DNA from: Gnetum montanum
Taxonomy: Eukaryota; Streptophyta; Gnetopsida; Gnetales; Gnetaceae
Reading direction: 5' to 3'
DNA: 64,000 nucleotides
NCBI GenBank assembly: GCA_015680685.1
Contig: MNCI01019003.1
Coordinates: 475,053 to 539,052, forward strand
Part shown: piece by piece, positions 23,600 through 35,200 of the stretch
How the letters are laid out: each line of letters starts with the position of its first letter
Numbering within the stretch: position 1 is the first letter of the stretch
The notes under the pieces: model-generated
The model's database searches: none
Told to the model about the DNA's origin: nothing
The model's input: the letters and a program-made list of their open reading frames with translations, nothing else
Program-made: the position numbers and the translations under genes

Positions 23600-24420
23600 A
23601 TAACTAGAAAGTGTTATCTACACCTAACCATATGAATCACAAGCATGTATGCACAATCTAGTTAAATTTCATGAAACCTAAGGCTAATAGTATCCTAGAT
23701 AATTAAGTGTGATGTTTCTAGTCATTGTCTTCCTAATCATCACTTTTATTAGCTCAACTGATATGGTTAAGTGTGATTGAGACATGAGATATTTATATTT
23801 TTTTATTATATTTATTATTAGAAATGTTAAAATGATGAAGTTATTAAAATATTAAATTCTAACTAATCACTAGAATTAAAGGTAATCTAAGCTATCCTAA
23901 ATGTAGAGTATCCATTCTCACTTTCCATACACATCTTGAACCTATACTAATGATGGTAGGTTACAAAGTGTTTACTACGAGGATTACTAAGCATTAATAT
24001 ATCATGCTTGAAGTGGTCATACTCACGATGCTATAGAATAAAATATTATGTTCCTAGATGTAGGAAAGTAAAGTGTATGTAAAATAAAGTGCTTGAAAAT
24101 ATACCAAGTGCTAATCAAAATTCTGCAATGGAAAGAATTAATCTTGATGCTATTATTTTCATGCAAAAGTTTCTAAGTACATCTTTCACTCAAATAAAAC
24201 TCCATACAATCAATTTGATGCACGCTACGAGAACCTAGAAGGAAATTTGACTAAGTCTTATGGAAAGAAATTGCAAGAACTTTACTACACTATTGAACCA
24301 AAGTCTCATAAATATGGATGGTGTGTGCATTTACATAGGCTTCAAGCAACTCTAATTTAATGCATATGCACCAATGCACCCAAAAATTAATTGACATAGT
24401 TTTCTAACATATAGTGATTT
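23600..24420 (-). repeat. Element B 5' LTR, Athila-like, diverged
   Basis: The lower end, CTACACCTAACCATATGAATCACAAG (23613 on), lines up with the reverse complement of the E1 LTR end (CTACACTCAACCATATGAAT). After it CCTAAGGCTAA and TCTTGATGCTATTATT match further E1 LTR stretches in the same order. The upper end is not sharp. It gives element B its strand and places it in the E1 superfamily. Confidence 0.5.
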
Positions 24421-24689
24421 ATCACTTTTCAAATAATGGGCTAACTACTTAAGTTATCTCTCATTGACATATATAAAACTAAGATAATAGAATCATCATC
24501 GAGAGGCTTAATTATCACCTTGCTAAGGTCAAGTCATGGAAGGATGGTGGATGAGTGAAAGCCTACTTTCTTTTGAATGGCTTTTCTCAAACTCAGACCC
24601 AAGTTTTAGAAATTGAAAAAAAAAAAATGCCTTATCATCACTCCAAGTGGTGGTCCCTAACTTTATAAAACTAAGATAAGAATATGGTT

Positions 24690-25329
24690 ATTTGATAATT
24701 TAAAAGTTCTTTAAGATAAAAATTGCAAGTTTAATTTGTGATGAAGGCATTATGATAGTAGAATTTTCTATTTTAATTTACCAATATATAGGATTATCAT
24801 AAAAAATCAAAGAAATTAGATGAGTTTATATCATCTAAGCTTCATCCCCAATCAACATTAGAAAAAGCATGATTTTTTATGTTACCCTTAACATAATATA
24901 TACATTTAAGATACCTCAAAAGATGCTTGAAAGCTTAGAATTGGATCTCTCTAAGTTCTTAAATGAATCTTGATCAAAATTAGTTGGCATGATATATGTT
25001 AGATCTTGAATGACATGAAAAGCTCAATGATCCAATGATTCTTCTCCAATTTGCACAATCAACCAAATATGTCTAGTCTTTTCCTTTTAATTTTAGATTA
25101 AAGAATAATAATTTTGAAGTAATTTTCTATATCCATTATGTCAAATTTTTCAAGCAATCATACTTTGCATAAACTTTAATTGATAGATTAAAAGATTATC
25201 TACAAATTATTTCACTAAAATTCCTAAAAAGTTTCTTTAATACACTATCATCTTTCATTTCAAATTCATTACTTAGATTAACCTCAAAGTTAGTAATCAA
25301 TTTATTATGAAAAGTAAAGAAGACTCTAT
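24690..25329 (-). pseudogene. Ty1/copia RT end and RNase H start (host copia, lower half)
   Basis: The minus strand reads HNKLITNFEVNLSNEFEM, then WRRIIGSLSF, LLRYLKCIYYVKG and SNVDWG, i.e. the second half of a copia RT followed by the start of RNase H. At 25329 it stops at the LTR edge of element A. The missing front half (TAFL-type and YGLKQ motifs) is found 36 kb away at 61382-61680 on the same strand, on the other side of A. So element A inserted into this copia gene. Confidence 0.75.
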
Positions 25330-25503
25330 CGCAAGATCAATTTGTTTACTTTAGCCCTTTAAACACACACTAAATCTAGAATATATGAAGACAATTTAAT
25401 TTGCTAGAAAACAAGAAAACTAGATATCTTCAATTAATGTAAAGAAGATTACAAATCAGTGATTCCAAAACACATTCACACACTTAATGACAATGCAAAG
25501 CAT
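25330..25503 (-). repeat. Element A 3' LTR, lower piece
   Basis: Matches 60569-60758 (element A 5' LTR), for example ATGAAGA.AATT.AATTTGCTAGAAAA and ACAAATCAGTG.TTCCA. It breaks at 25503 with AGCAT, the target duplication of E2. The LTR goes on at 55651. Confidence 0.8.
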
Positions 25504-27203
25504 TGAAACACCACAAAAGCTTACATGTTATGGCCAAGTTTCATCATGTAGCTTTCACCCCATAAAATTTGAGGCAAAAATTCATTGTAAATGTGAAGAT
25601 TGTAACCCATAAGANGATGGGTTTTATAGGAGGTATATACTTTTTTACACTAGAAACATCTACAAGGGGTAAATTTCACCTACCTCTACTGTGAAGGAAT
25701 GGGGGTTTCCCCCTTAGCATGGAAACCTCACCCTTACAACCCCTCGCCCCTCAATGCCCCTGGCAATGTGAAGACTACATGCATAGTGTGGAAACCTTCC
25801 CCCCTTAGCATGGAAGTTTTCCCCAATGTGGAGGTATGGGGGTTTCCCCCTTAGCATGGAAACCTTCCCACCCCTCCTCACCAACCACCCAAACCACCCC
25901 CCCCCACCCCCCCACCCCCCCCTAGTGGGAAGATTGCATGCACAATGTGGAAACCTTCCCTCCTCAACATTGAAGTTTTTCCTAGTGTGGAGGGATGGGG
26001 GTTTCCCCTTCAGCATGGAAACCTTCCCTCCTCCCAAGTGTGGAGACTTCATGCATAATGTAAAAACCTTCCTTCCTCAGCATGGAAGTTTCTCATAGCT
26101 TGGAAGTTCCACCCCCATCGTGGAAGCCACAAAAGCCAAATTTCATCATTCTATGCATTCCAACATTGATTAGCCACGTTAGTAAGCATGATAGAAGGCT
26201 CAGTATGGAATATTCATCTCTAGCATAGAAGGTGTGCCCCTACTACTATTTTTATAGTAAATTGAATGGCCATGGGAGGTTTAGCATTTACTATGTATGA
26301 TAACCCCAAAAATTTGGGCATCCATCTCACCTATATGAGGTAGACATTTATAGCTATTTGAAAACCAATTTGTAGCTATTGTGTAGCCAAATTATAGCCA
26401 TTTTGTAGCACCATTCATGGCCTAAGACCTATAAAAACCAACATCAAACACCATTTACAAATTCAACACTTTTGCAATTCTATAACCTTAACATTGGTTT
26501 GACTTTTATGGCACTTGAATACATTGAGCATACATACATTTTCCCAGCAATAGTTCTAAACCTTGGCACATTGAAGATCACTTGCAAACCTTTGCATAAA
26601 TGCTACTCCTTGGGTATTCCTAGCATGGAACTCATATGGCCTTGTGACCCTATAATTCACCTTGGGATTTGTGAGTTTTCAAGCTCCATGTTGCACTCTT
26701 GGGATCTCTAACTCCCAGCATAGAACACTTAATCAACTTGGATTCTTCACACTTGTCAACTACTAGCAATGACCAATGCTGTAATTCTGGAGTAATAGTA
26801 AAGAAGGTTCAATAGCATTGAGATTACTGGGACATTTGGATTATGTTGTTGAACACAATGGCTTCAATAGACCTTAAACCCTAACTCAAGTGAACCTCCA
26901 TGTTCCCCTCTTAGGCATACTTTGTACATAATCTCTTAACTCTCCTTTATTTTATTCTTTGTAAAATAAAGTTTATAGTTTGTGTTTGAATTAAATTTGT
27001 CATTTATGTTTAGTGCATTTATATTACTTTGATTTGCAATCATATTATTTATCTCATTGTACCCTTATCAAAGTCCCTAGTTGATCTACTAACCTAGCTA
27101 GGGTACCTTGAATCCTATTTTTTTAAGGTCCTAGAGATTCGGAGTTGAGACTACTGCACTAGGACTTTTGATTTTCCAATGATCAAATTTTCCAATTACA
27201 ATA
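25504..27203 (+). repeat. E2 5' LTR
   Basis: TATA box TATAAAAA at 26430-26437. Compared with the 3' LTR it has lost about 150 bp at the single N (25615) and has gained two extra copies of a 130-160-bp block in U3. It ends CAATA, where the 3' LTR has AACA. Confidence 0.9.
25690..26110 (+). repeat. Triplicated U3 block with a C tract
   Basis: The phrase GGGGTTTCCCCCTTAGCATGG occurs (with variants) at about 25700, 25832 and 25993. The 3' LTR and the LTR fragment at 57120 have it once. Between the second and third copies lies an almost pure C run (about 25895-25922), which on the other strand is four or more G runs and could form a G-quadruplex. Confidence 0.75.
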
Positions 27204-27229
27204 GTTTTCTAGTGCTAGAAGGAGGGCCT
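27204..27229 (+). other. E2 primer-binding site
   Basis: GTTTTCT and then AGTGCTAGAAGGAGGGCC follow the 5' LTR. The same site occurs in E5 and D (there TGGCGCTAGAAGGAGGGC). The matching tRNA was not identified. Confidence 0.65.
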
Positions 27230-27943
27230 TTGCCCAATTTCTATGACCAGATCTATTTTCCCCCATTACCAACATTACCATTTGCAAGCTTTTCTTTGAT
27301 TTTTTGTAGTCAAAATTTTGAGGAACCAACATTGGTTTTCCCTCTGCTCCTTGTGATAGAAACTGTTGCATGGAAGTTGCAGGTGGTTGGGTGTTGGCCT
27401 TTCATAGCAACTACTATGAATTTTTTAGTCCAAAACTAGCATTGAATCCTTTCACCCTTTTTTCTTTTTGTTGCCAATTGTTCCCAATTTCCAAAGTGGG
27501 TGGTGCAATCATTCCAAAAACCATCAATTTTCTGAAAGTTAACTTCCCCCCATCTTTCCTAGTTGAGAAAATTGACAACTTGATAAAACCAAGTTCTAGT
27601 GGATAAACACCAACTTTCTAGTTTGGTTTTTTTCCATTTCCCCCTCATCAATGCTAGATTAGAAAGATGTGAGGTTCCCCCCATCTCACTTCCCTTCTTT
27701 CCTCCCTACCATACCCAATGTAGAGGCAGTTGGGAGGCTAGTGTGGGTGAGGCTTAACACCAACATTCCTAGCTTTCTATTTTGGTAAAGGGGCAAACCC
27801 CATTACCCCTCACTTTCTAATTATAGAAACTGCTCCATTATTAGCCATTTTTTCTTCCTTTAACCATTTTTGAGTTCCCTGTAGGATTTACTTCTATTTT
27901 TATCTTTTATAGTCTATTTTAAAACCTTTGTAACACTATAACC
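27230..27943 (+). other. E2 leader
   Basis: Roughly 700 bp of untranslated leader, with TTTCCCCCCAT- and TTCCC-rich phrases and no open frame of note. Ogre elements often have an extra ORF before gag; I see none here. Confidence 0.5.
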
Positions 27944-29974
27944 ATGTCTCTCCTACAATCAACCAAGTTTCCTTAGAACTACACTAATAGTGGGTTAGAT
28001 CAACAATACATGAGGATTTATGACCCCAAAGACCCTATTGTAATGGAATGCAGGCAATCTCTTAGACTTAGAGGACAATGTCTTAGTTTTGTAGCGATAA
28101 ATGAAGAACATTATAACTTCATTTGCACCAAGATCCAAGCTAGCATGCTAATCCCTAGAGTGGAAGTAGAGGCCAAGAAAGAATTCAAGCTCATTCATCA
28201 TGATGGAAAGGAGTATATTCCCTCTTCCTATGACGAAATACCCCTCAATGACATTTACAGTAGCATCTTAGCCCTTCTCATTAAGGTTGATGAAGACAAT
28301 TGAAAGACTACCTTAGAGGGGGAACTAGAGAAGGAAGATGAATTTGGGACAGATTCTGAGCCTAGAAACCTTGTGCAGAGACTTTTCCAATAAGGAACCC
28401 ACAAGGCCATAGTGCCCACCTCCACTTCCTTTGCCTCTTCCTTTTGATAGGTCCCACCACCTTCATCTTCACCATACCTAACCATGTTTGGACCTACACC
28501 AATCATCACTACACACCAAGCATAATTGGTGTCATAGCCAAGTACCTTTCACTTCTCCATGCCTCTTGCTACCCAACCATGGTCAGTTTGCTCGACGATA
28601 GTCGTAGCTACTATTGTTAGCTTCTTGACCAACCATGTGGGATCCACTATAAAACCCTAAGTAACTCAAGGATCACACATCCCATTTATCCTGTTTGTGC
28701 CTCAAGTACTAATACAAACATCCTTTTCCTTGTTTAGCCCATAAGCTACCATTTCCTTCTATATTACAACCAATAGTAAGGTCACAAGCCTCACAACAAA
28801 TACCAAAACCATATGTGCAAGTTCCATAGCCAGCAAGGCCACTATAGGGCTAGATCAAGCCTTCTAGATGATCTAGGACATAATGGAGGAGATAAAGAGG
28901 CTCAAAGCCTATAGTTCCCAAAGTTTCAAGATTATGGATTTCTACCAGGATGATCCCATGAGTCTTGCAATCCCACCTTTGACACTTCCTCTTAGTGTCC
29001 CTATGCCCCAATTTAGCAAATACAATGGAGAAGGTGATCCCAATGCTCACCTTATTACCTTTCAAGATGAATGCCTACTCTTGTAGTCATGGCCTCATAC
29101 CATCATGAAGATTTTCTCTATGTCCTTGACTAGGAAAGCACTTCATTGGTACCATGCCCTACCTAGAGTATCCATATCCTATATTGAGGACTTGATAGCC
29201 CAATTTGTTAACCGCTTCATGTATAACTTAAATCTTGATATCATGCTTGATTAACTCATGTAGGTTAATCAGGGATCTCTATAACCCATATAGAAGTTCA
29301 TCCAATTGTGGAATGGACTATTGAATAGAATACCAAAGCCGATAGCTGAGACCCATATTTTAGCCATATAGAAGGGCATAGTTAACAACTTTATCAAGTC
29401 AAAACTCTACTATCTTGAGCAACAACACCTCAACCAAGTGTTTTCTCAAACCAAGAACATAGAGGATGTTGTAGAGACCAATCATGACTCATTCTATGTA
29501 GCATATAAAAATCAACATACTTGGAAATACAAGGAAAAGAACAAACAAAAAAACATGGTTGTAGAAATAGTGATCAAAGAAGAAAATATTACTAACCAAG
29601 AGCCAAGGAATAGTCCACCCAAGGTCCCTACTAATAACCATGATAACTAACCATTAACATATGAGGCCATCACATCAATTTCCACGAGGTCAAATTTTGA
29701 GCAGAAAGACTGAAGTAAGTACACAACCTTATCTTTGAAATCATATAAGTTGCTAAATCAAATTTTAAAGAGTGGGTGCATGCAATGCAATCAGATGACC
29801 GAAGCCACTCCAAAGAAGCATAAGTGGTTATGCAAAATAGCCAAGGATCACACTCAAAAAATAAAGGATGATCCCCAATTGCCTAGGTACTTGAAACTAA
29901 ACTACTTTTGCTATTATCACCAATTGCTTGATCATGATACAAAGTTTTGCCTCACATTGAAGGATGACCTATAG
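27944..29974 (+). pseudogene. gag: E2 gag, Tat-type, broken by stops
   Basis: One frame runs from ATG 27944 to 29974 with only point stops (mainly TAG, TAA). In order it has a variable N-terminus, a degenerate Ser/Thr/Pro linker, PQFSKYNGEGDPNAHL (about 29000-29050), SLTRKALHWYHALP (about 29115-29165), the core to 29420, a Lys/Asn-rich part, and at the end YFCYYHQLLDHDTKFC (about 29907-29955), the Cys/His motif typical of Tat-type gag. E5 encodes the same order at 46600-48450 on the minus strand. Confidence 0.85.
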
Positions 29975-30869
29975 AGGATGATAGATATGGGGAGCTAGTC
30001 TTAGATTCTTCCAACCTGGTCCAACCACAAAATCAATAAATTTAGGTTTACAAAAACCCATTGAATATGAATGATAGCCCTTACATTATTTCAACATTCA
30101 ACATTGGTGATGATAAGAGACCTTTAAGAGAACCATACATGATTTGAGTATGCCCTTGTGATGAAAAGGCTTATTTAGCTTCCATCACAAATACCTCCAA
30201 GGGAACCTTTTGCCATTAGGATGCCCTAACCTAACATAACCTAACTAGCCATAGCCCAATAAACTACACAAAAACCTTCTGTGGTGGCTAATGCTACTTC
30301 CTCTTCCTCACAACCAACGATTGGAAACCAAAAAACCTCAACCAAGCAAAGGAAGAATCATAAGAAAAAGCCTGGTAGGAAGGGTGACAAGTAGATGAAG
30401 GAACAAAAGGAATTGGACCCACCAAAGCTCACTCCCATCTTGGCTATACCCATGACCTCCTCTACTCAACCCACTATAATCAATAAGCCACAAGAGAATA
30501 CCAAAATCCATAGCTAGAACAAAGGGGAGAAGCCCCCAGTAACAATCACCTAAGGCCAAAGTTGGCACTTTAGGATGCATGGAGTAACTGAAGCACAACT
30601 AGCATTAAAAGCCAAAGGCCAACAATAAAAACTTCTTTAGTGTGATGGATCAGGTCAGACAATCTCTTAAGTAAAAGAATAAAACTTTGAGCTTATGTGT
30701 TCTAATCATGACTTCTACCCTGTTAGTGAGGACATCCCCACTAATGAGAAAGCCATTCATGCAATACTAGTTCATCCATCACTAAGGGAGGAAAAGTCAA
30801 CACCATTAGTATTTTGCGATAGCAAATCAATGTTAATCCCCAAAATGGCGAAGTAAGTAGGGATCCTCT
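29975..30869 (+). pseudogene. E2 gag-protease linker
   Basis: The gag frame continues with many stops. A Lys-rich stretch (KHKKKPGRKG-like, near 30360-30390) and Pro/Thr-rich parts are visible. No domain. In Tat elements this joins gag to protease. Confidence 0.5.
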
Positions 30870-31450
30870 ATTCATAACCATATGTGTAGGGTAATTTAAA
30901 GTGTGTCAAGTGCATGTTGATGATGGGGCCATAACACATTTCATCCCATGCATCATCATTGAGAGTTTGGACTTGACAAAATAAATAAAACCTACAATAA
31001 TTTCAACTCTCAAATCCTTCAATGGATTAAGTGTTGCTATCAAGGGGTCTATCTTCTTGGACTTTGTGTAGGGGAGTAATTCCCCACAACCGTCAATTTC
31101 TTAGTGGTGGAGGAGACACCAGGGTTCAACCTTATCCTAGGAAGATCATGGTTGCCTTAATTACATGGTATGTCCTCACCCATTCATCAAGAAATTCACC
31201 TTCCTTATGAGGGAGGTGAAATCATCATTCATGGTGATAGCATAGTTTCCCTCGCTATCAACAATGTGAACATAGAGCAAGGGTCTAAAGCGAGGAGGGA
31301 ATATAAAGTGAGCGATGACAATGATAGGAAATAGGATGCATTATGGAATGAAATCCCTTTTAACATCATCAATGAAGGTGATGGTGAATATAAGCTTATG
31401 TAGATTAGACCTTACTCATTCTCTAATCTTTCAAAGAATAGGAAAAATTT
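30870..31450 (+). pseudogene. E2 aspartic protease, broken
   Basis: Motifs in order are VCQVHVDDGAITHFIP (D-D-G at 30919-30927), STLKSFNG, GSIFLDF, NLILGRSWL (31128-31154) and IHLPYEGGEIIIHGD. This is the retropepsin fold region of Tat elements. The active-site triplet is D-D-G rather than D-T-G or D-S-G, and E5 has the same. It has TAG and TAA stops and one frameshift. After about 31450 coding stops. Confidence 0.8.
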
Positions 31451-32266
31451 GTAGAAGTGAAGTGCACATTAATCTTTCCATGCCCTTATAACCAAATGCA
31501 CCAATGGCCATATAGCCTAACCTTTCTTTCTTAATTTGTTATACCTTTTTTATGTACTTTGTTTTACTCTGTATGCATGTAGCCTAAGTTTCTACTTTCA
31601 TTTGCATTTTTACTTATTTATTATAGCCTTTGTTTTTCCTTACTTTTACTCATGTTATAAACATCAAAAAAGCCTTAAAAAATTTTAAACATAAAATCAC
31701 CAAGAATATAAGTTTCTTTTCAACCACAGTCCACTAAGACTCTGAACTAGCATATAGTCCACCAAGACTCTAAATTGGTGTTATAGTTCGCTAAGAATTT
31801 AAATTGGCAACATGGCCCACCATGGCCTTAAATTGAAAAAGAAAATCACACAACATGGCCCACCATTGCCTAAAACTGGCGATGTAACTGCAACACAACA
31901 TGACCTACCATGACCTTAAACTAGCAAAACAATGTAACCCATGGTTGCCATGGCCTAGAACTAGCAAACATTTATTTTATTTATTTACATATTACCTTTA
32001 AACACATCAGTTAACCATTTAACTTTATAGCCAAAATCATCAACATAGCCATTTACAATGTTTATAACACTAGAACAATATAGCAAAAAATGAAACCAAA
32101 AATTTAAATTTAAAATATCTATAACATACATAGCCATAGCCACACTGTATGGCAAAATATCCTAAAAATAACAACCATCTATAACATCATTTTGGCTAAT
32201 AATAGTCATTAATATAAAAATTAAAACAATTAGCTAACAAGTTGAAAAATAAGTAGATGGAGGATG
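31451..32266 (+). repeat. Minisatellite-like block after protease
   Basis: At about 31715-31970 a loose 25-38-bp unit repeats: TAGTCCACCAAGACTCTAAATTGGC and CATGGCCCACCATGGCCTAAAACTGGC variants. Related copies lie at 41160-41260 and 53970-54010. The same family, in the same sense relative to its element, fills 44130-44690 of E5. The remainder is AT-rich. Confidence 0.65.
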
Positions 32267-35200
32267 CTAAGGGGTATCCAGAGGAGGAAGTGGTGGGTCA
32301 TTTCCACCCTCACCACTGGGGCCACCAATTTCTTCTGAGGCCTGAAATACAACACATAGCCAATTAGTAACCAATAGCCAAAACCATAAACAAAAATATA
32401 AAACATAAAATCCATTAGACATGGGGGGACTTCAGCTTGATAACTTCCAAGGATATGTGGAAGGCCTTTCTCCAAGTGATAGAGGATCTGGTCCTCCTTC
32501 ATGTTGACCTAGTCAACATCCCCAGGATTAATACTAGAAAGGATGCCAATCCTATCTATTTTAATCCATGTAGGGGGCTCCCAAGTAATAGCAGCCATAG
32601 AGGACTCACTTGCAATAGTGATAATATGAGGAGTAGAGGATTAATCCACCATGAAAGTTCTCTCAAAAAGCTAATAAGCACTCTCTTCTTGGATCCCCTA
32701 GATGAATAGATCTCTCTTACACCATTCAATTGACTTCTCCTTGAGCCACTTGAGGTAGGCCTCATGATCTGCCTTGTATTGTCACTTGTGGATCTTTTGT
32801 TTCTTACCCCACTCTATGACCCAAGCATAGTGATCTTTCCAATCCTCAACCTTCAAGGAGATGAGGTTTATCTACATTTGCTATTTTGTCATCTCTCATA
32901 AGAGTGCTACTTTGTCCCAAATTCTATGCTAGTAGTGGGCCCACATGATCTCTTTGATCTATAATTTCCTTGAGTTAGCCACTTGGGCTTCCATAAAGAC
33001 CTTGTGGTCTTGGAGATCTCTAATCATATTCTCTTACTATGGAGTCTTCTACCTTAAGGTCACAACCTATTTCCATTGGACCTCTGCAACTTCAATGAAG
33101 GTTTGGCACATGACATTGCTAGATTAGTAGTAATCTCATATAACTTCAAGGGTACACTAGAGACATCATAGGGAAATTTTGGCAAGAAGTCAATCTCTAT
33201 GTCTTGACTAGGATCCCACTCCATAAATGGCACTTCATAAAAATAATATAACCATAACTCAAACATAGCTAATGGCATAGCCAAAAAACTAAGGCATATA
33301 AAACAAAGTCCTTACCTATCTTAAGTGAAACTTGGTGTAACTGGTTGATGATGTCCTTAGCCATCATGCATATGAATTCTACCTTGTTTGGAACCTCTAC
33401 CCATGGTTTCACATGAAACTTAGGAACAAGAACTTGAATGATGGCTTAAGAACTACTATAAGCATAATAATCATTGAAGGGTTCAAATGAAAACAAAACT
33501 TAAAACAATAAGATATAACAAAAAGCATTAAGACATGTGCATACATGACTCCTCCTCCTCTTCCTCTAGGATGACGATGGGGGATGTGCCTAGTACTACC
33601 TCATCAAACAAAGCATCTAAATCATTTATGTCTACTTTAGGTTGCTATAGGAGTGTCTCTTTTGCATGCCTTTGTTCTTCCTCTATGGTAGCTTAGGCTG
33701 CTAAGACCTAACACTTGTCTACAACCATAGCACATAGAAAACCAATTAGCATATGAAACCATAATATAACCATAACTCTAAAAATAAAATAAAATAGCCA
33801 AAACTTAAATGAAGAATAGTTGTAAATACCTATTGCAATGGCTTAAGATTAAAATTAAGCCTCTTTGGGGTAGGTTGGTCTAATGTTGGTGGTGCTTCCT
33901 CTATGGGCCTCTTGAATTTCTTCCTGGCTACCCCTTTGGCCTTCCTACATCATTGTTTGCCCTCCAAGATACTTGTTGGAAACATGAGAGGTTCCTTGTC
34001 ATTTGTGCTATCATGAGACTCACACTAGCTACCATGAAGGTCCTTTGTGGTAATGGAAAATGTATCATCCATCCCTTTTGATGAGTTTTTGGTTTTCATT
34101 GTTAGATAAATGTGGTTTATCCAAGGCCTAGAAAGTTGGCTTGGATCTTGTGCAACCCATCATCCATTCCTCCACACCACCAAAAACTCTACGAACCTCT
34201 TCAAGTAACCTACAAAAAATGCAAAATGCATATGAATTATGGTATAGGTATCCTCATGAAGTCTAAGGATCTCATCTCAAAGCCTAATATCCAAATCTGC
34301 TACTCAATTGAACCTAGTGTCATCCATCAGGACCTTCTTAAAGGTCTGCTCCTATGCAATGTCGATCACCTTCTTTTGTGATAATAGTTTGGGAAATGCA
34401 TGAGACCTGAATAAAGGATATGATTCCTTTGCATCAAGGTTTTTAAAGCTATCCATGGAAATTCTAAAATGGCCCATGTTGACATCAAGCTACTTTCAAG
34501 CTTCCTCATAATGGCTTGATTCCTTCACTATTCTAGTGGAAACCTTTGCCCCATCAACAAGGACATCAAACAAGTGGAAAAAGAAACCATCATCAATGTC
34601 CATGTTAATATTCACATCTCAAATGATGGTGCTAAAAGTATCACCCTCCTCATTGAAGGAGTCAATGACATTTAGCATGTCCACAATAGGAATGGAAGAG
34701 ATAGGTGCCATAAACAAATCAAGCAAACTTGCACGCTAAATGTTTGCTTGAATGTACTCAAGTGCTTGTCCCCTCAACCACTCTTATGTTGGCATCACTT
34801 CACCAAACTTTAGGATGTGGGTATCCTAATGATGTCCTACAAGTGGTAAGATGACATCAGTAGAGGTGGAAGGTCTTGCAAGGTAACAACCAAGGTTTAG
34901 CATCAACATAAGCAAGTTGAACAACTAGTCAAACTAATAGGACACTTAGATTTTTCATAACCATAAAACATTAGAAGCTATAGTATTTATGTTTACCTTT
35001 CTTCTTCTTTTTTGGTGTGGTTTAAGTGGAGGTCTCTTCTACAAGGGTCTGATCCATGGAGCTATTGGAGTCTATCCACTAGTTATGTGTTGTCTTTTCA
35101 TACACTTCTTATATACAAGGTTCAACCTTGTAGTATATTTACTAAAATACCCTCTCAACTATTCATAAACAACAATTCTAATGCAAGGGCCCTTGGTGAA

